A stretch of 34,198 nucleotides of DNA from UBA5486 sp036744795. GTDB lineage: Bacteria; Bacillota; UBA4882; UBA10575. The notes beneath the pieces are model-generated. The model searched no databases, was not told where the DNA came from, and saw only the letters and a program-made list of their open reading frames with translations. Location of the stretch: the NCBI GenBank assembly GCA_036744795.1, contig DAIOHK010000026.1, positions 1-34,198 on the forward strand, written 5' to 3'. Positions 1 through 7,888 of the stretch are shown one piece after another. A program made the translations under genes and the position numbers. Position 1 is the stretch's first letter. The number at the start of each line of letters is the position of its first letter.

Positions 1-435
1 GGTTACTATCGTTTGCCGTAAGTCCGGCGCGTATGAAAAGTCATATCGAGCCCCAGTAGTATCTTCCTGATAGTCTACGACCCATTTATCACCTAATTGC
101 GTATAGTAGTTGGTCCATCCGGAACCATCCGGATCTCTGAATTTTCCCATCCCATAAGGCCCATACTGATATGTCCAAATATTACCCTCCGGGTCGGTAT
201 ACGATACCAGGTTATCTCCGGTATATCCGTAAGTATATTCTCTCCCCAGTGGGTCGGTGATTTTAGTTATCTTTCCATTTGCTTTGGTTATCTTTGCTTT
301 TCTACCAAACGTGTCCTCAATTGAGGTTAGGTTATGCGCTAAATCATATGTAAAAGTAATACCTCTACCGTTTCTTGCTTTGATTGCAGTAAGTTTACCA
401 TAGTAGTTGTAGAAAACGTCCGAAAAGCATTGGCT
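1..435 (-). pseudogene. RHS/YD-repeat protein fragment, runs off the left edge
   Basis: The minus strand is open from base 435 to base 1 and encodes about 145 residues with YD-repeat spacing. Examples are GREYTYGYTGDNLVSYTDPE, GNIWTYQYGPYG and GRGITFTYDLAHNLTSIED. This pattern is typical of RHS/wall-associated polymorphic toxin or surface proteins. An in-frame TGA at 436-438 and the lack of a usable start codon at that end show that the 5' part of the gene is missing, so this is an N-terminally truncated remnant. The 3' part lies outside the window. The break falls around 420, where the sequence changes to unrelated material. What I see is the repeat pattern and the stop; the RHS label is family knowledge; loss of function is inferred. 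Confidence 0.72.
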
Positions 436-474
436 TCAGCTATAGAATCAATTGAAAGGGCGGAAGCGACATAT

Positions 475-509
475 CAATCGGCTCTTCAACAGCTAGAAAA
501 AGCCGATTG
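475..509. repeat. 9-bp inverted repeat in debris region
   Basis: CAATCGGCT at 475-483 is matched by AGCCGATTG at 501-509 around a 17-nt loop. It lies inside a short plus-strand open stretch that ends with TGA at 508-510 (translation ends QSALQQLEKAD). No T-tract follows on either strand, so it does not look like a working terminator. It may simply mark the end of a vanished gene. Confidence 0.4.
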
Positions 510-558
510 ATGCTTGAATAAAGTACAAGCTAGTTTTGTGGGTTTTCCACTGATGTTT

Positions 559-687
559 TTAAAACATTTGCCTAGTTAAGGCATTTTGGGCATTCTTTCT
601 CATTGTTAAACTATCACCACGATTAGCTTCTCTTACTGCTTTTTCCCCTGCGGTTACAGCTCGCTTAGCTAAAACGTAAGCTTGATT
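559..687 (-). pseudogene. Unidentified C-terminal coding remnant
   Basis: The minus strand is open for about 43 codons ending in TAA at 559-561. It reads AYVLAKRAVTAGEKAVREAN, then RGDSLTMRKNAQNALTRQMF, then stop. Composition is alanine-, arginine- and lysine-rich and predicted helical, and it reads like real protein rather than chance. It has no start: an in-frame TAA lies just upstream at about 688. I do not recognise the family. Given the RHS fragment next to it, it could be the tail of a polymorphic-toxin tip domain or of its partner, but that is only a guess from position. Confidence 0.35.
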
Positions 688-724
688 TTATAATTTTTAT
701 ATATATAACAATTATAAAAAAATA

Positions 725-759
725 GAAGCTGTTAACGAGTGTATTCTCACTCCAGCTTC
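725..759 (-). terminator. Terminator hairpin, family copy 1
   Basis: Read on the minus strand this is a hairpin with arms GAAGCTG and CAGCTTC, followed by TATTTTTTT. It lies downstream of the ntpD 3' fragment. It has nearly the same sequence as the hairpins at 1227-1260 and 14807-14841. Confidence 0.65.
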
Positions 760-780
760 CATTCATATTATAAAATAATG

Positions 781-819
781 AGTTCATGGTTCTCAGCAGA
801 TTCCTGAAAGGCATGAACT
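781..819. repeat. 8-bp inverted repeat
   Basis: AGTTCATG at 781-788 pairs with CATGAACT at 812-819 across a 23-nt loop. There is no T-tract and no gene context that explains it. Otherwise the stretch 511-859 holds only the coding remnant and the terminator listed separately. Confidence 0.3.
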
Positions 820-859
820 ATAAATAAAACCTAAGCTTACTATCAATTCAAAAAACATC

Positions 860-1207
860 TTACTTATTTCTCACCATCTCTTTTACTTTCATTAACCTCG
901 TGAGGTTAGAACGCTCATTCTCATCCAGTTTCATGGTGATATATTTAATCTGTTCCTGTAATTGCGGAATAAGAACATATTCCAGAGCGTTGACTCGTCT
1001 TCTGGTGCGTTCAATCTCAGCCGCCATTAGTTCGACGGTTTTCTCCACTTGCGCCAGATCTTCCTCTACCTTGGTGCGTAAACGCTGGTTTTCTTCCACT
1101 AAATCAAGAAGGTTTTTATTAAAGTCCTCCGCTTGTTCTTTTCCAGCATCCCCCAGGAGATCAGAGACCTCCGTTAGTTGGTCTTCAAGGTTCCGCTCTT
1201 CTATAAA
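860..1207 (-). pseudogene. Chimeric, internally deleted copy of V-ATPase subunit D 3' end
   Basis: The minus strand is open over 116 codons. The C-terminal part matches the intact ntpD at 14882-15508: bases 866-1057 align without a gap to 14891-15082 and look identical by eye. Upstream of that the copy jumps over 255 bp (85 codons) present in the intact gene. The jump lies between two copies of CTTGCGCCAG (15073-15082 and 15328-15337) and keeps the frame. Further upstream, from LVEENQRLR back to EERNLEDQLTEVSDL, the protein no longer resembles subunit D. No ATG, GTG or TTG start with a ribosome site precedes the full frame, which begins after a TAA at 1208-1210. A product could only start at the internal GTG at 1097-1099. 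It is most likely a non-functional duplicate. Confidence 0.8.
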
Positions 1208-1226
1208 TTACATTCAAAAGAAAAAG

Positions 1227-1260
1227 GAAGCTGTTAATGAACATATCATGCTCCAGCTTC
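1227..1260 (-). terminator. Rho-independent terminator of the amino-sugar operon
   Basis: The minus-strand hairpin has GAAGCTG/CAGCTTC arms and is followed by CTTTTTCTTTT. It starts about 50 bp after the stop of the oxidoreductase gene, the last gene of the minus-strand sugar operon. It belongs to the same hairpin family as 725-759 and 14807-14841. Confidence 0.75.
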
Positions 1261-1308
1261 AATCTCTATCCTCTTCCCAATTAATTGGCTGAAATTTAAG
1301 TTTATAAA

Positions 1309-2340
1309 CTAATATTTTACTTCAATAGGTTCTCTCTTCTTAGCAGATTCTAAAATTGCCAATATTACTTTAGTAGTATTTACTCCATCTTTGAGAGATA
1401 CCATAAAATCTTGGCCTGTTCTCAAACACTCTATAAAATGCCGAATACTCTCAAAGGAGAATCCCTTAGGTTTTCCGTGGACGAAGTGTTTAACCAACAC
1501 ATCAGGCCTGTCATTCTTTTCTTCCGTAAACCTCTCTATCATCTGACTATTACTTAAATCAAGGCTGATCATACCCTTTGTCCCAAGAACATTAAATTTT
1601 AAATCATTTAACCATGGTTGCGTATTTGGGGTAATCCACCCGTTTTCCATTGTTGCAATACCACCATTTTTAAATTCAAGAATAGTCTGGTAAATATCAA
1701 CCGCATCAATACCTTCACTCTTAAGAACTCCCTCTCTTGAAACAGAGAAAACACGTGATACTTCATCATTGAAAATCCAACGTAAGGTATCCACACTATG
1801 AGAACCAAGAAACCATAAAATTGATGATTTTGCGGCCCATGGCAATAGATCTGTAGCAACCCATTTAATATCATTTAACCTAAAATATGCAGTATAAGGT
1901 TCCCCAATTTCCCCATTGTCAATAGACTCTTTTGTGACTGCAAATGGGGGACTCCACCTATTATGCAAATCAGTCATAATACGAACATTATTTTTTTCCA
2001 CAGCGTTTACTATGGCATCTATATCTTCTAAAGTAGTAGCCAATGGTTTCTCAACTAAAATATGTTTTTTTGCGTTTGCACAATCTACAACTATTTTTCT
2101 GTGCGAAAAATCCGGTGTAACTACTGCAACTGCATCAATATCAGTATTTTTGAGCATCTCATTATGGTTTGAATAAGCTGCCGAACTTGGTAAGTTAAAT
2201 TTCCCCGCAACTTCTTGAGCCTTTGATAGATTTAAATCACAGATGGCGACCAAATCAACATCCGGACAATCGTTATATATATGCGCATGTGTTTCCCCCC
2301 AAGTACCTGCTCCAACAATAGCCATTTTTATTTTTGACAT
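1309..2340 (-). CDS. Gfo/Idh/MocA family NAD(P)-dependent oxidoreductase
   Basis: This is a predicted cytoplasmic sugar or sugar-phosphate (inositol-type) dehydrogenase. The N-terminal Rossmann fold shows the dinucleotide motif AIVGAGTWGETHAHIY. The family motif EKPLA appears in HILVEKPLATT, and the C-terminal half has LGSHSVDTLRWIF, which contains the usual active-site histidine region. The length of about 343 residues is normal. I chose ATG 2340 (protein starts MSKIKMAIVG) because it places the Rossmann strand five residues in and has AGAAGG upstream, though the spacing is short. An in-frame ATG at 2364 is possible but has no visible ribosome site. It is the last gene of the transporter operon, 94 bp after the permease. 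Its substrate cannot be read from sequence; a role in converting the imported sugar is inferred from position. Confidence 0.88.
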   Translation of the reverse strand: MSKIKMAIVGAGTWGETHAHIYNDCPDVDLVAICDLNLSKAQEVAGKFNLPSSAAYSNHNEMLKNTDIDAVAVVTPDFSHRKIVVDCANAKKHILVEKPLATTLEDIDAIVNAVEKNNVRIMTDLHNRWSPPFAVTKESIDNGEIGEPYTAYFRLNDIKWVATDLLPWAAKSSILWFLGSHSVDTLRWIFNDEVSRVFSVSREGVLKSEGIDAVDIYQTILEFKNGGIATMENGWITPNTQPWLNDLKFNVLGTKGMISLDLSNSQMIERFTEEKNDRPDVLVKHFVHGKPKGFSFESIRHFIECLRTGQDFMVSLKDGVNTTKVILAILESAKKREPIEVKY

Positions 2341-2434
2341 GTACCTTCTTTTGGTTTCCATCATTTCTGCTATAATATGGAAGCCAAAAGACTCACCACC
2401 CTTCCTTTATTATTTTTTAATAGATTTACAAATT

Positions 2435-3277
2435 TTATTGTTTTACTGCTCCAAAAGTAAGTCCTCTAATCATATATTTCTGTACTAACATCGCAAATAT
2501 CATTACAGGAAGTGCCGTAATAACGCCAATTGCTGACATTTCACCCCATACCACTCCTGTCACAGACAAAAACAATGTAACAGTAGTTGGAAGAGTTCTA
2601 GCATTAACACCTGTTAGAAATAGTGCAAATACAAACTCGTTCCATGATTGAATAATGCAAAATATTGCAGTTGCAATAAACCCTGAAGAAACTAAGGGAA
2701 GAAGTATTTTTGTAAATACTTGCAAGCGTGAACACCCTTCCACAAACGCTGCTTCTTCAATCTCTTTGGGAATTTCCTCAAAAAACCCTCTCATCATCCA
2801 TATTGTAAATGGAATATTAAAAAGCATATACGATATTATGAGGACAATATGTGTATCTAATAAACCAGTTATACGGGCCATGACAAAATATGGTATTACT
2901 GTAGCCATCGGCGGTAGCATTCGTAAACTTAATATCCAGAAAGCAAGGTTCTCTTTTCTTTTAAATTCAAAACGTGCAAATCCATACGCCGCCATACTTC
3001 CCAAAGCCAAAGACAGAACAGTTGTTAAACTAACAACTATAAAGCTGTTTTTAACATAATAGAATACATGTCTTACTTGTATTATATTCCTATAGTTGTT
3101 GAAATTCGGCTTAACAAACCATATGCTCGGGTCATAGGTTTGAATTTTTGTCTTTACACTTATCAATGCCATCCAGAAGAAAGGAAATACTGCGACAATG
3201 CATACAAATATAATACAAATTGCGGTTAATATTTTTTTGTATATTCGTAATAGTTTGCGGCGTTTAATTTTCCTCAT
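2435..3277 (-). CDS. CUT1 ABC transporter permease, MalG type
   Basis: An inner-membrane permease of a carbohydrate importer. It has an N-terminal membrane segment (about residues 15-35) and several more, and the MalG-type EAA loop EEAAFVEGCSRLQVFTKILL that contacts the ATPase. The length of 280 residues is normal. Its start overlaps the end of the upstream permease by 14 bp, so translation is probably coupled; AAAAGGGG lies directly before the ATG. The C-terminus (YMIRGLTFGAVKQ) is typical of MalG relatives. It should pair with the permease at 3264-4184 and the binding protein at 4481-5821. No ATPase gene lies in the window, so a shared MsmX/UgpC-type ATPase from elsewhere is inferred. Confidence 0.93.
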   Translation of the reverse strand: MRKIKRRKLLRIYKKILTAICIIFVCIVAVFPFFWMALISVKTKIQTYDPSIWFVKPNFNNYRNIIQVRHVFYYVKNSFIVVSLTTVLSLALGSMAAYGFARFEFKRKENLAFWILSLRMLPPMATVIPYFVMARITGLLDTHIVLIISYMLFNIPFTIWMMRGFFEEIPKEIEEAAFVEGCSRLQVFTKILLPLVSSGFIATAIFCIIQSWNEFVFALFLTGVNARTLPTTVTLFLSVTGVVWGEMSAIGVITALPVMIFAMLVQKYMIRGLTFGAVKQ

Positions 3278-4184
3278 CCCCTTTTCGCATGTACCGAATT
3301 AAAATCTGACTAAACAAAATAGTTAGTACTAATAATACTATTGCGCATGCCGATGCTCTACCAATCCATCCGGTTTGTGCAAATCCTAAACGGTAAACAT
3401 GCAGGCTTAATAATTCAGTAGCACTTCCTGGTCCTCCTTGAGTCAAAACAAAAGGAACATCAAACAATCTGAGAGAATCGATGGCCCTAAATATAATTGC
3501 TACTAGTAATAAGGGTTTCAATAAAGGTAGTGTAATATAACGAAATACCTGTATCGCGTTTCCTCCATCTACCTGTGCTGACTCATATGGATCGAGTGGT
3601 ATCGACCTTAACCCCGCATATATTATAAGAGTCATAAATGGTGTCCATTGCCAAATATCAGTTATAATAATTGACGTAAACGCAAATTCAGGGCTAAGCC
3701 ATGATATTTTTAGATTGAAAATAATTTTTAGAATGTAATTAATTACCCCAAACTCAGCGTTATACATTAACTTCCATATCTGGCCTGCTATACTAGGTGT
3801 CATTGCTATAGGCACAATCAAACATGCAAATACTATGTTTTTAAACTTGAATTCCCTGTTTAAAAGAAACGCAACAAAAAAGCCCAAAACCAATTCTAAA
3901 GATGTTGCTATTACCATAAATACCACGCTTAACTTAATAGAATTCCAAAACTCAGGATCTCTTCCACTAAATAATCTTTTGAAATTAGCAAAACCAACCA
4001 TTTTTACATTCGACCAGTTTGATCCTAATTCATAATTGGTTAAACTTAAATAGTAGAGAAAAACGGTCGGTATTATTACAAGTAACCCCATAATAATCAC
4101 AGAAGGGAGAATACACACCAGATGTGGATTCCTACCAAACCATGAACGCCTTTTAAATACATCTTTTTTGATTATTATCATCAC
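3264..4184 (-). CDS. CUT1 ABC transporter permease, MalF type
   Basis: The second permease of the sugar importer, 306 residues with about six membrane segments. The EAA loop reads YESAQVDGGNAIQVFRYITL, and the conserved LTQGGPGSATELLSLHVYR follows, both characteristic of MalF/UgpA-type CUT1 proteins. Start: GTG 4184 is immediately followed by ATG 4181. AGAAGG sits very close to both, so which codon is used is uncertain. The gene lies about 300 bp after the binding-protein gene, beyond a strong stem-loop (4434-4469) and a palindromic repeat, and overlaps the MalG-type gene by 14 bp. Confidence 0.93.
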   Translation of the reverse strand: MMIIIKKDVFKRRSWFGRNPHLVCILPSVIIMGLLVIIPTVFLYYLSLTNYELGSNWSNVKMVGFANFKRLFSGRDPEFWNSIKLSVVFMVIATSLELVLGFFVAFLLNREFKFKNIVFACLIVPIAMTPSIAGQIWKLMYNAEFGVINYILKIIFNLKISWLSPEFAFTSIIITDIWQWTPFMTLIIYAGLRSIPLDPYESAQVDGGNAIQVFRYITLPLLKPLLLVAIIFRAIDSLRLFDVPFVLTQGGPGSATELLSLHVYRLGFAQTGWIGRASACAIVLLVLTILFSQILIRYMRKGDEEN

Positions 4185-4290
4185 CTTCTCTTACTTTCTT
4201 TTAGTCGATATCTTTTAGTAAGTTACTTCGCTAAAATGTGTGGGTATTTAAATGTGTAGTTCATTAACAGCAAAGAACTTTTAGTATTAA

Positions 4291-4406
4291 GGAATTGCAT
4301 AATAAATTACTTTAAGATTTAACTACAACATATTAATCGCCTAATGGAAGTCAAACGCTAGATATTGTGGTAAATAAATGCCCAAGATAATATGCAATTC
4401 ACTTAG
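4291..4406. repeat. Dispersed palindromic repeat, copy A
   Basis: Intergenic element with outer inverted ends around GGAATTGCATAAT (4292-4304) and ATATGCAATTC (4390-4400). The inner palindrome is ACAACATATTAATCGCC followed by GTCAAACGCTAGATATTGT. The inner part aligns with copies B (12911-13064) and D (27313-27425), and less well with C. It is non-coding. It lies between the binding-protein gene and the permease genes and should form a long hairpin when transcribed. It resembles a MITE or a REP-like element. Confidence 0.6.
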
Positions 4407-4433
4407 CATAAGTAAGGTGTCAATTTTATCACT

Positions 4434-4469
4434 CCATATAAGAGACTGGAAAACCAGTCTCTTATATGG
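4434..4469 (-). promoter_or_regulatory. Strong intergenic stem-loop after the binding-protein gene
   Basis: CCATATAAGAGACTGG (4434-4449) pairs perfectly with CCAGTCTCTTATATGG (4454-4469) around a 4-nt AAAA loop. It begins 12 bp after the solute-binding-protein stop. No T-tract follows on the minus strand, so full termination is not expected. Stem-loops at this position in sugar-transport operons often protect the upstream message or cause partial stopping, which gives more binding protein than permease; that role is inferred here. Confidence 0.7.
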
Positions 4470-4480
4470 TATAAATTTGT

Positions 4481-5821
4481 TTAGTCGTTCACGATTTCTT
4501 CCAATTCCTTTTGTGCATCTTTACAAACTTTTTCTGGTGCAAGCTTTCCTGTAAATGCAACACTTCCATAATAACCTACACGATCAAGTATCTGTCCAAG
4601 TTTTTCATGAGCTGGTATCCATAAAATGCCCTTTTCAACTAGTCTATTTGCATCCTCCAAAGACTCCAATTGTGCAGGATACGAAAAGTCTCTTACAATC
4701 AATTCTGGATTCGTATACACCGAAGTTCTGGTTGGAACACCTTCGTTCAAAATATATTCTTTTGCTTTAAGCTTGCTAGTCATAAATACAATGAATGCCC
4801 AAGCTGCATCCTTATTCTTTGAAGTTGTCGGTATAGACATACTCCATCCAGCTAAAGCACCATATTTACCCTCAGGCCCTTTCGGAATAGGTACAAAATC
4901 TACCTTATCATAAACTTTAGATTTTTCTGGGTCTAATATCCATGGTACAATAGCCGTTGCATCGATCCACATTGCTGATCTACCTGTCATAAAGGCCGAT
5001 GTAGCTTCTTCATGTGTGTATGAACCAACATCCGGAGGAGCATTTTTAAGCAGTTCAAGGTAACACTTTAATGACTCTACAGTGCTAGGATCAGTCATTG
5101 TTATCTTTCCAGTTTCCTGATCCAGAAAACCGCCACCGAAATTGTACAGTATAGACATCCAGCCTGATGCAAACATAATACCTCTCTGACCCCTTAAAGC
5201 GATCCCATACAAATTAGGTTCCTTACCATTAAAAAATCTTGCAAGTTCTACCAGTTCATCCAGTGTTTTTGGCGGTTCTTTTTTGTATTTCTTAAACAGA
5301 TCCGTCCGATAGCCAAGAAATCGAGTCTCTCCTGCAGTTGGAACTCCATATACTTTACCTTGATATTTAGCAATTCCATTTCTATATGCAGGAACAATAT
5401 CTTCAAAATCAAACCATTCCGGAGTCAAGGAAGGATTATTCAAATAGTCTTCTAAAGGGATAATAACTTTTTTTGAACCATATTCATCCATCCAAAAACC
5501 ATCAACCATAAATACATCATAACGACTACTATTGCCGGTATGATCTATTAACTGTTTATTCTTTAGATAATTAGTCTCCATGACATCCCAATTTACTTTT
5601 ATTCCTGTCAATTTTTCGAATTCGGGTGTCATTTTTTGAAAAGCATCGGTTGAAGTATGTGTAGCAAAAGCTAAAGTAATTGTCGACCCTTTACAATTTT
5701 TCTTCACTTCTTTAGCCCATGCATCTAATGAATTCAACTCTGCTGCATTAATACATATACTACAAACAACTATACTTATCAAACAAATACATGTAATAAC
5801 CTTACAAATCGTCTTTAACAT
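4481..5821 (-). CDS. Extracellular sugar-binding protein (family 1) of the CUT1 importer
   Basis: A 446-residue solute-binding protein that captures the sugar outside the membrane and delivers it to the two permeases. Residues 1-27 form a Sec signal peptide with a long hydrophobic core ending around INAAE. The mature part has the family pattern ITLAFATHTSTDAFQKMTPE, FEKLTGIKVNW, YDVFMVDGFW and FMTGRSAMWI. No convincing lipobox precedes a cysteine: the residue before each candidate C is V, I or T. It therefore looks like a signal-peptidase-I secreted protein rather than the lipoprotein usual in monoderm Firmicutes. AAGGAGTG lies 7 bp before the ATG. The gene is 97 bp after nagA and precedes the permeases, so it belongs to the same operon. 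Sugar specificity is inferred from the neighbours (amino sugar). Confidence 0.92.
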   Translation of the reverse strand: MLKTICKVITCICLISIVVCSICINAAELNSLDAWAKEVKKNCKGSTITLAFATHTSTDAFQKMTPEFEKLTGIKVNWDVMETNYLKNKQLIDHTGNSSRYDVFMVDGFWMDEYGSKKVIIPLEDYLNNPSLTPEWFDFEDIVPAYRNGIAKYQGKVYGVPTAGETRFLGYRTDLFKKYKKEPPKTLDELVELARFFNGKEPNLYGIALRGQRGIMFASGWMSILYNFGGGFLDQETGKITMTDPSTVESLKCYLELLKNAPPDVGSYTHEEATSAFMTGRSAMWIDATAIVPWILDPEKSKVYDKVDFVPIPKGPEGKYGALAGWSMSIPTTSKNKDAAWAFIVFMTSKLKAKEYILNEGVPTRTSVYTNPELIVRDFSYPAQLESLEDANRLVEKGILWIPAHEKLGQILDRVGYYGSVAFTGKLAPEKVCKDAQKELEEIVND

Positions 5822-5918
5822 TTTCTTTCACTCCTTAATTTTTTTATTAACCTTTAATTTTATATGCCAACCAATTAATTACATAGACCTCACCACCTTT
5901 AAGCTTTAGTAACTGTAT

Positions 5919-7091
5919 TTAGATGCTTAAATGTGTATAGTTAAAAATCATTTTCCCTTTCACAAAGACTCCACAAACATCTAAATTTTTATTTAATAAA
6001 ATAATATCGGCATCATATCCTTCCTTTACTCGTCCTTTAACCTTATCAATTCCAAGTAAAGATGCAGGATTAGATGTTGCCATCTTTAAAACATCTTCCA
6101 GAGGAATACCAACTTTTTCTACCATATTTTTGACTGCCTTGTCAAAAGTCAAAGTGCTACCGGCCAAAGTTCCATCAATAAGTCTTGGGACTCCTTTAGC
6201 GACTATCACTTTAAGATCTCCCAAATTGTAAACACCATCTTTTAATGCTGTAGCTTTCATAGAATCGGTTATTAGTATACATTTATCACTACTTTTCTGC
6301 TTTACAATCATTTTTAATATTGCATGATGAATATGCACTAAATCAGCAATCACTTCACAATAAATATTATCAAAAAATAATGTTCCTCCAACTGTTCCCG
6401 GATCTCTATGATGTAATCGTCCCATTGCGTTAAAAAGATGTGTAGCTCTATTTACTCCCATACTTACCGCTTTTTCTACATCTTCAAAGACCGCACAACT
6501 ATGTCCTATGGAAATATTAACTTTCTTATCTTGCAAAAACTCAATTAATTCTGAAGTACCCGCTAACTCTGGTGCTATTGTCATCGTTCTTACTATATCC
6601 CCATATTCTCCAACCATATTTTTATAATTTTCTATAGAAGGTTTTTGAATATAATCCGGATTCATAGCCGCCTTTTTTATAGGATTTATAAATGGGCCTT
6701 CCAGGTGGGCTCCAAGCACCTGGGCACAATCATCTCGCCTCTGGCTTATAAATTCCTTTATACTTCTTAAGCTCGCTTTAATATTCTTGTTAAGCGAAGT
6801 TAGGGTAGTAGGAGTAAATGACGTAACTCCGTATTCTATCACTTTCTTTGCCATGCCATATAGAGACTCTATAGTGGCATCCATAGTATCGAAGCCAAAT
6901 ATCCCATGAATATGTAGATCGATAAATCCCGGAGAAACAATATAATCACTAAAATCAACAATTTTTCCTTTAAAACTAGGGATATTTTCATTAACGCTTA
7001 ATATTTTCTCGTTTCCAATGACAATACAATTTTCTTTAATGAAGTGTTTTCCATCAAATATTCTAGCACCCTTTAGCAATACTTCATTCAT
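5919..7091 (-). CDS. nagA: N-acetylglucosamine-6-phosphate deacetylase, paralogue 1
   Basis: This amidohydrolase removes acetate from an N-acetylated hexosamine 6-phosphate (classically GlcNAc-6-P to GlcN-6-P). Metal and active-site residues are visible: HxH at H60/H62 (DLHIHG), E131 (LEGPF), H197 (GHSCA), H218 (THLFNAM), H253 (HIHHA) and D276 (ITDSM). The intact HxH pair suggests a two-metal enzyme like the Bacillus type. Length (390) is normal. AGAGGAG precedes the ATG. It is the third gene of the kinase-SIS-nagA-transporter operon. A second, clearly different nagA lies at 9281-10453, so this one may act on another N-acetyl sugar phosphate; that is inference. Confidence 0.93.
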   Translation of the reverse strand: MNEVLLKGARIFDGKHFIKENCIVIGNEKILSVNENIPSFKGKIVDFSDYIVSPGFIDLHIHGIFGFDTMDATIESLYGMAKKVIEYGVTSFTPTTLTSLNKNIKASLRSIKEFISQRRDDCAQVLGAHLEGPFINPIKKAAMNPDYIQKPSIENYKNMVGEYGDIVRTMTIAPELAGTSELIEFLQDKKVNISIGHSCAVFEDVEKAVSMGVNRATHLFNAMGRLHHRDPGTVGGTLFFDNIYCEVIADLVHIHHAILKMIVKQKSSDKCILITDSMKATALKDGVYNLGDLKVIVAKGVPRLIDGTLAGSTLTFDKAVKNMVEKVGIPLEDVLKMATSNPASLLGIDKVKGRVKEGYDADIILLNKNLDVCGVFVKGKMIFNYTHLSI

Positions 7092-7153
7092 AATGTTCTC
7101 CTCTTATGACATAATAATGTAAAACATAAATCACATAACAGTAATGAATCCGA

Positions 7154-7888
7154 TTACCATGCTTTTATTCTATGCTTGTATGAATTTGTCATTTTGTCAT
7201 TTTTTTCATCTGCGCCATCCAAATTACCACTCATAAATATTGGCGGTTCGATTCCTTTTTCAACCATTATTTTGCATATTTCCCCGCATATTAATTGCGC
7301 CGCAAATGATGACATAATATTTGATGTTGAACATATTGGTTGTTCCAAACCTGCAAGCTTAATACAAGCATCCCCCACAATGCCTTGATTATCTATTGCT
7401 ACATCAACTACCTCATATAGACATTTCCCATATTTGTTTCTTGGTCCGGTATGTTTTGAATATTTAAATGAAGTAATTGCAACAGTAAATATTTTACGTT
7501 CTTTTGCTTTAATTGCCATTTCCACAGGTACTGTATTCCTACCAGAATTTGATATTATTAACAATACATCTTTATCAGTTATCCCCCTGTGATTTATAAT
7601 TGGTTCAGCAAATCCTTCTAATCTTTCTAAGTATTGACTTTTTGTGAAGCCTGTTGCGCCTATTAAACTTGCCTCCAATATTACATCAATTGTTCCTAAA
7701 CCTCCGGCCCTGCCACATATTTCTTCCGCCACGCAATGAGAATGCCCCGTACCAAAAGCAAATATTACACCTCCATTGATAATCTTTTCTGTAATTGTTT
7801 CAGAAGCAAATTTAATTTTCTCAATCTCACTCTCGATTAACTCATCCATCATTTTTACTAATACATTTCTATAATCCTTACAAAGCAC
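7154..7888 (-). CDS. SIS-domain sugar-phosphate-binding protein (UPF0309-like)
   Basis: A 244-residue single-SIS-domain protein. The nucleotide/sugar-phosphate-binding features are FAFGTGHSHCVAEEICGRAG (about residues 43-62) and LLIISNSGRNTVPVEMAIKA, the usual SIS serine loop. It resembles the UPF0309 group. It is shorter than MurNAc-6-P etherase (MurQ) and lacks a second SIS domain as in GlmS or AgaS. Start is GTG 7888, with AAAGGGTG 7 bp before it, overlapping the kinase gene by 11 bp, so translation is probably coupled. Placed between a sugar kinase and a NagA, it probably isomerises or deaminates a phosphorylated amino sugar, but no function can be read from sequence alone. Confidence 0.85.
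   Translation of the reverse strand: MLCKDYRNVLVKMMDELIESEIEKIKFASETITEKIINGGVIFAFGTGHSHCVAEEICGRAGGLGTIDVILEASLIGATGFTKSQYLERLEGFAEPIINHRGITDKDVLLIISNSGRNTVPVEMAIKAKERKIFTVAITSFKYSKHTGPRNKYGKCLYEVVDVAIDNQGIVGDACIKLAGLEQPICSTSNIMSSFAAQLICGEICKIMVEKGIEPPIFMSGNLDGADEKNDKMTNSYKHRIKAW

Noticed and set aside
97..324. Plus-strand open frame opposite the RHS fragment
   Set aside because: The minus strand carries a clear YD-repeat pattern in this stretch; the plus-strand product has no recognisable features.
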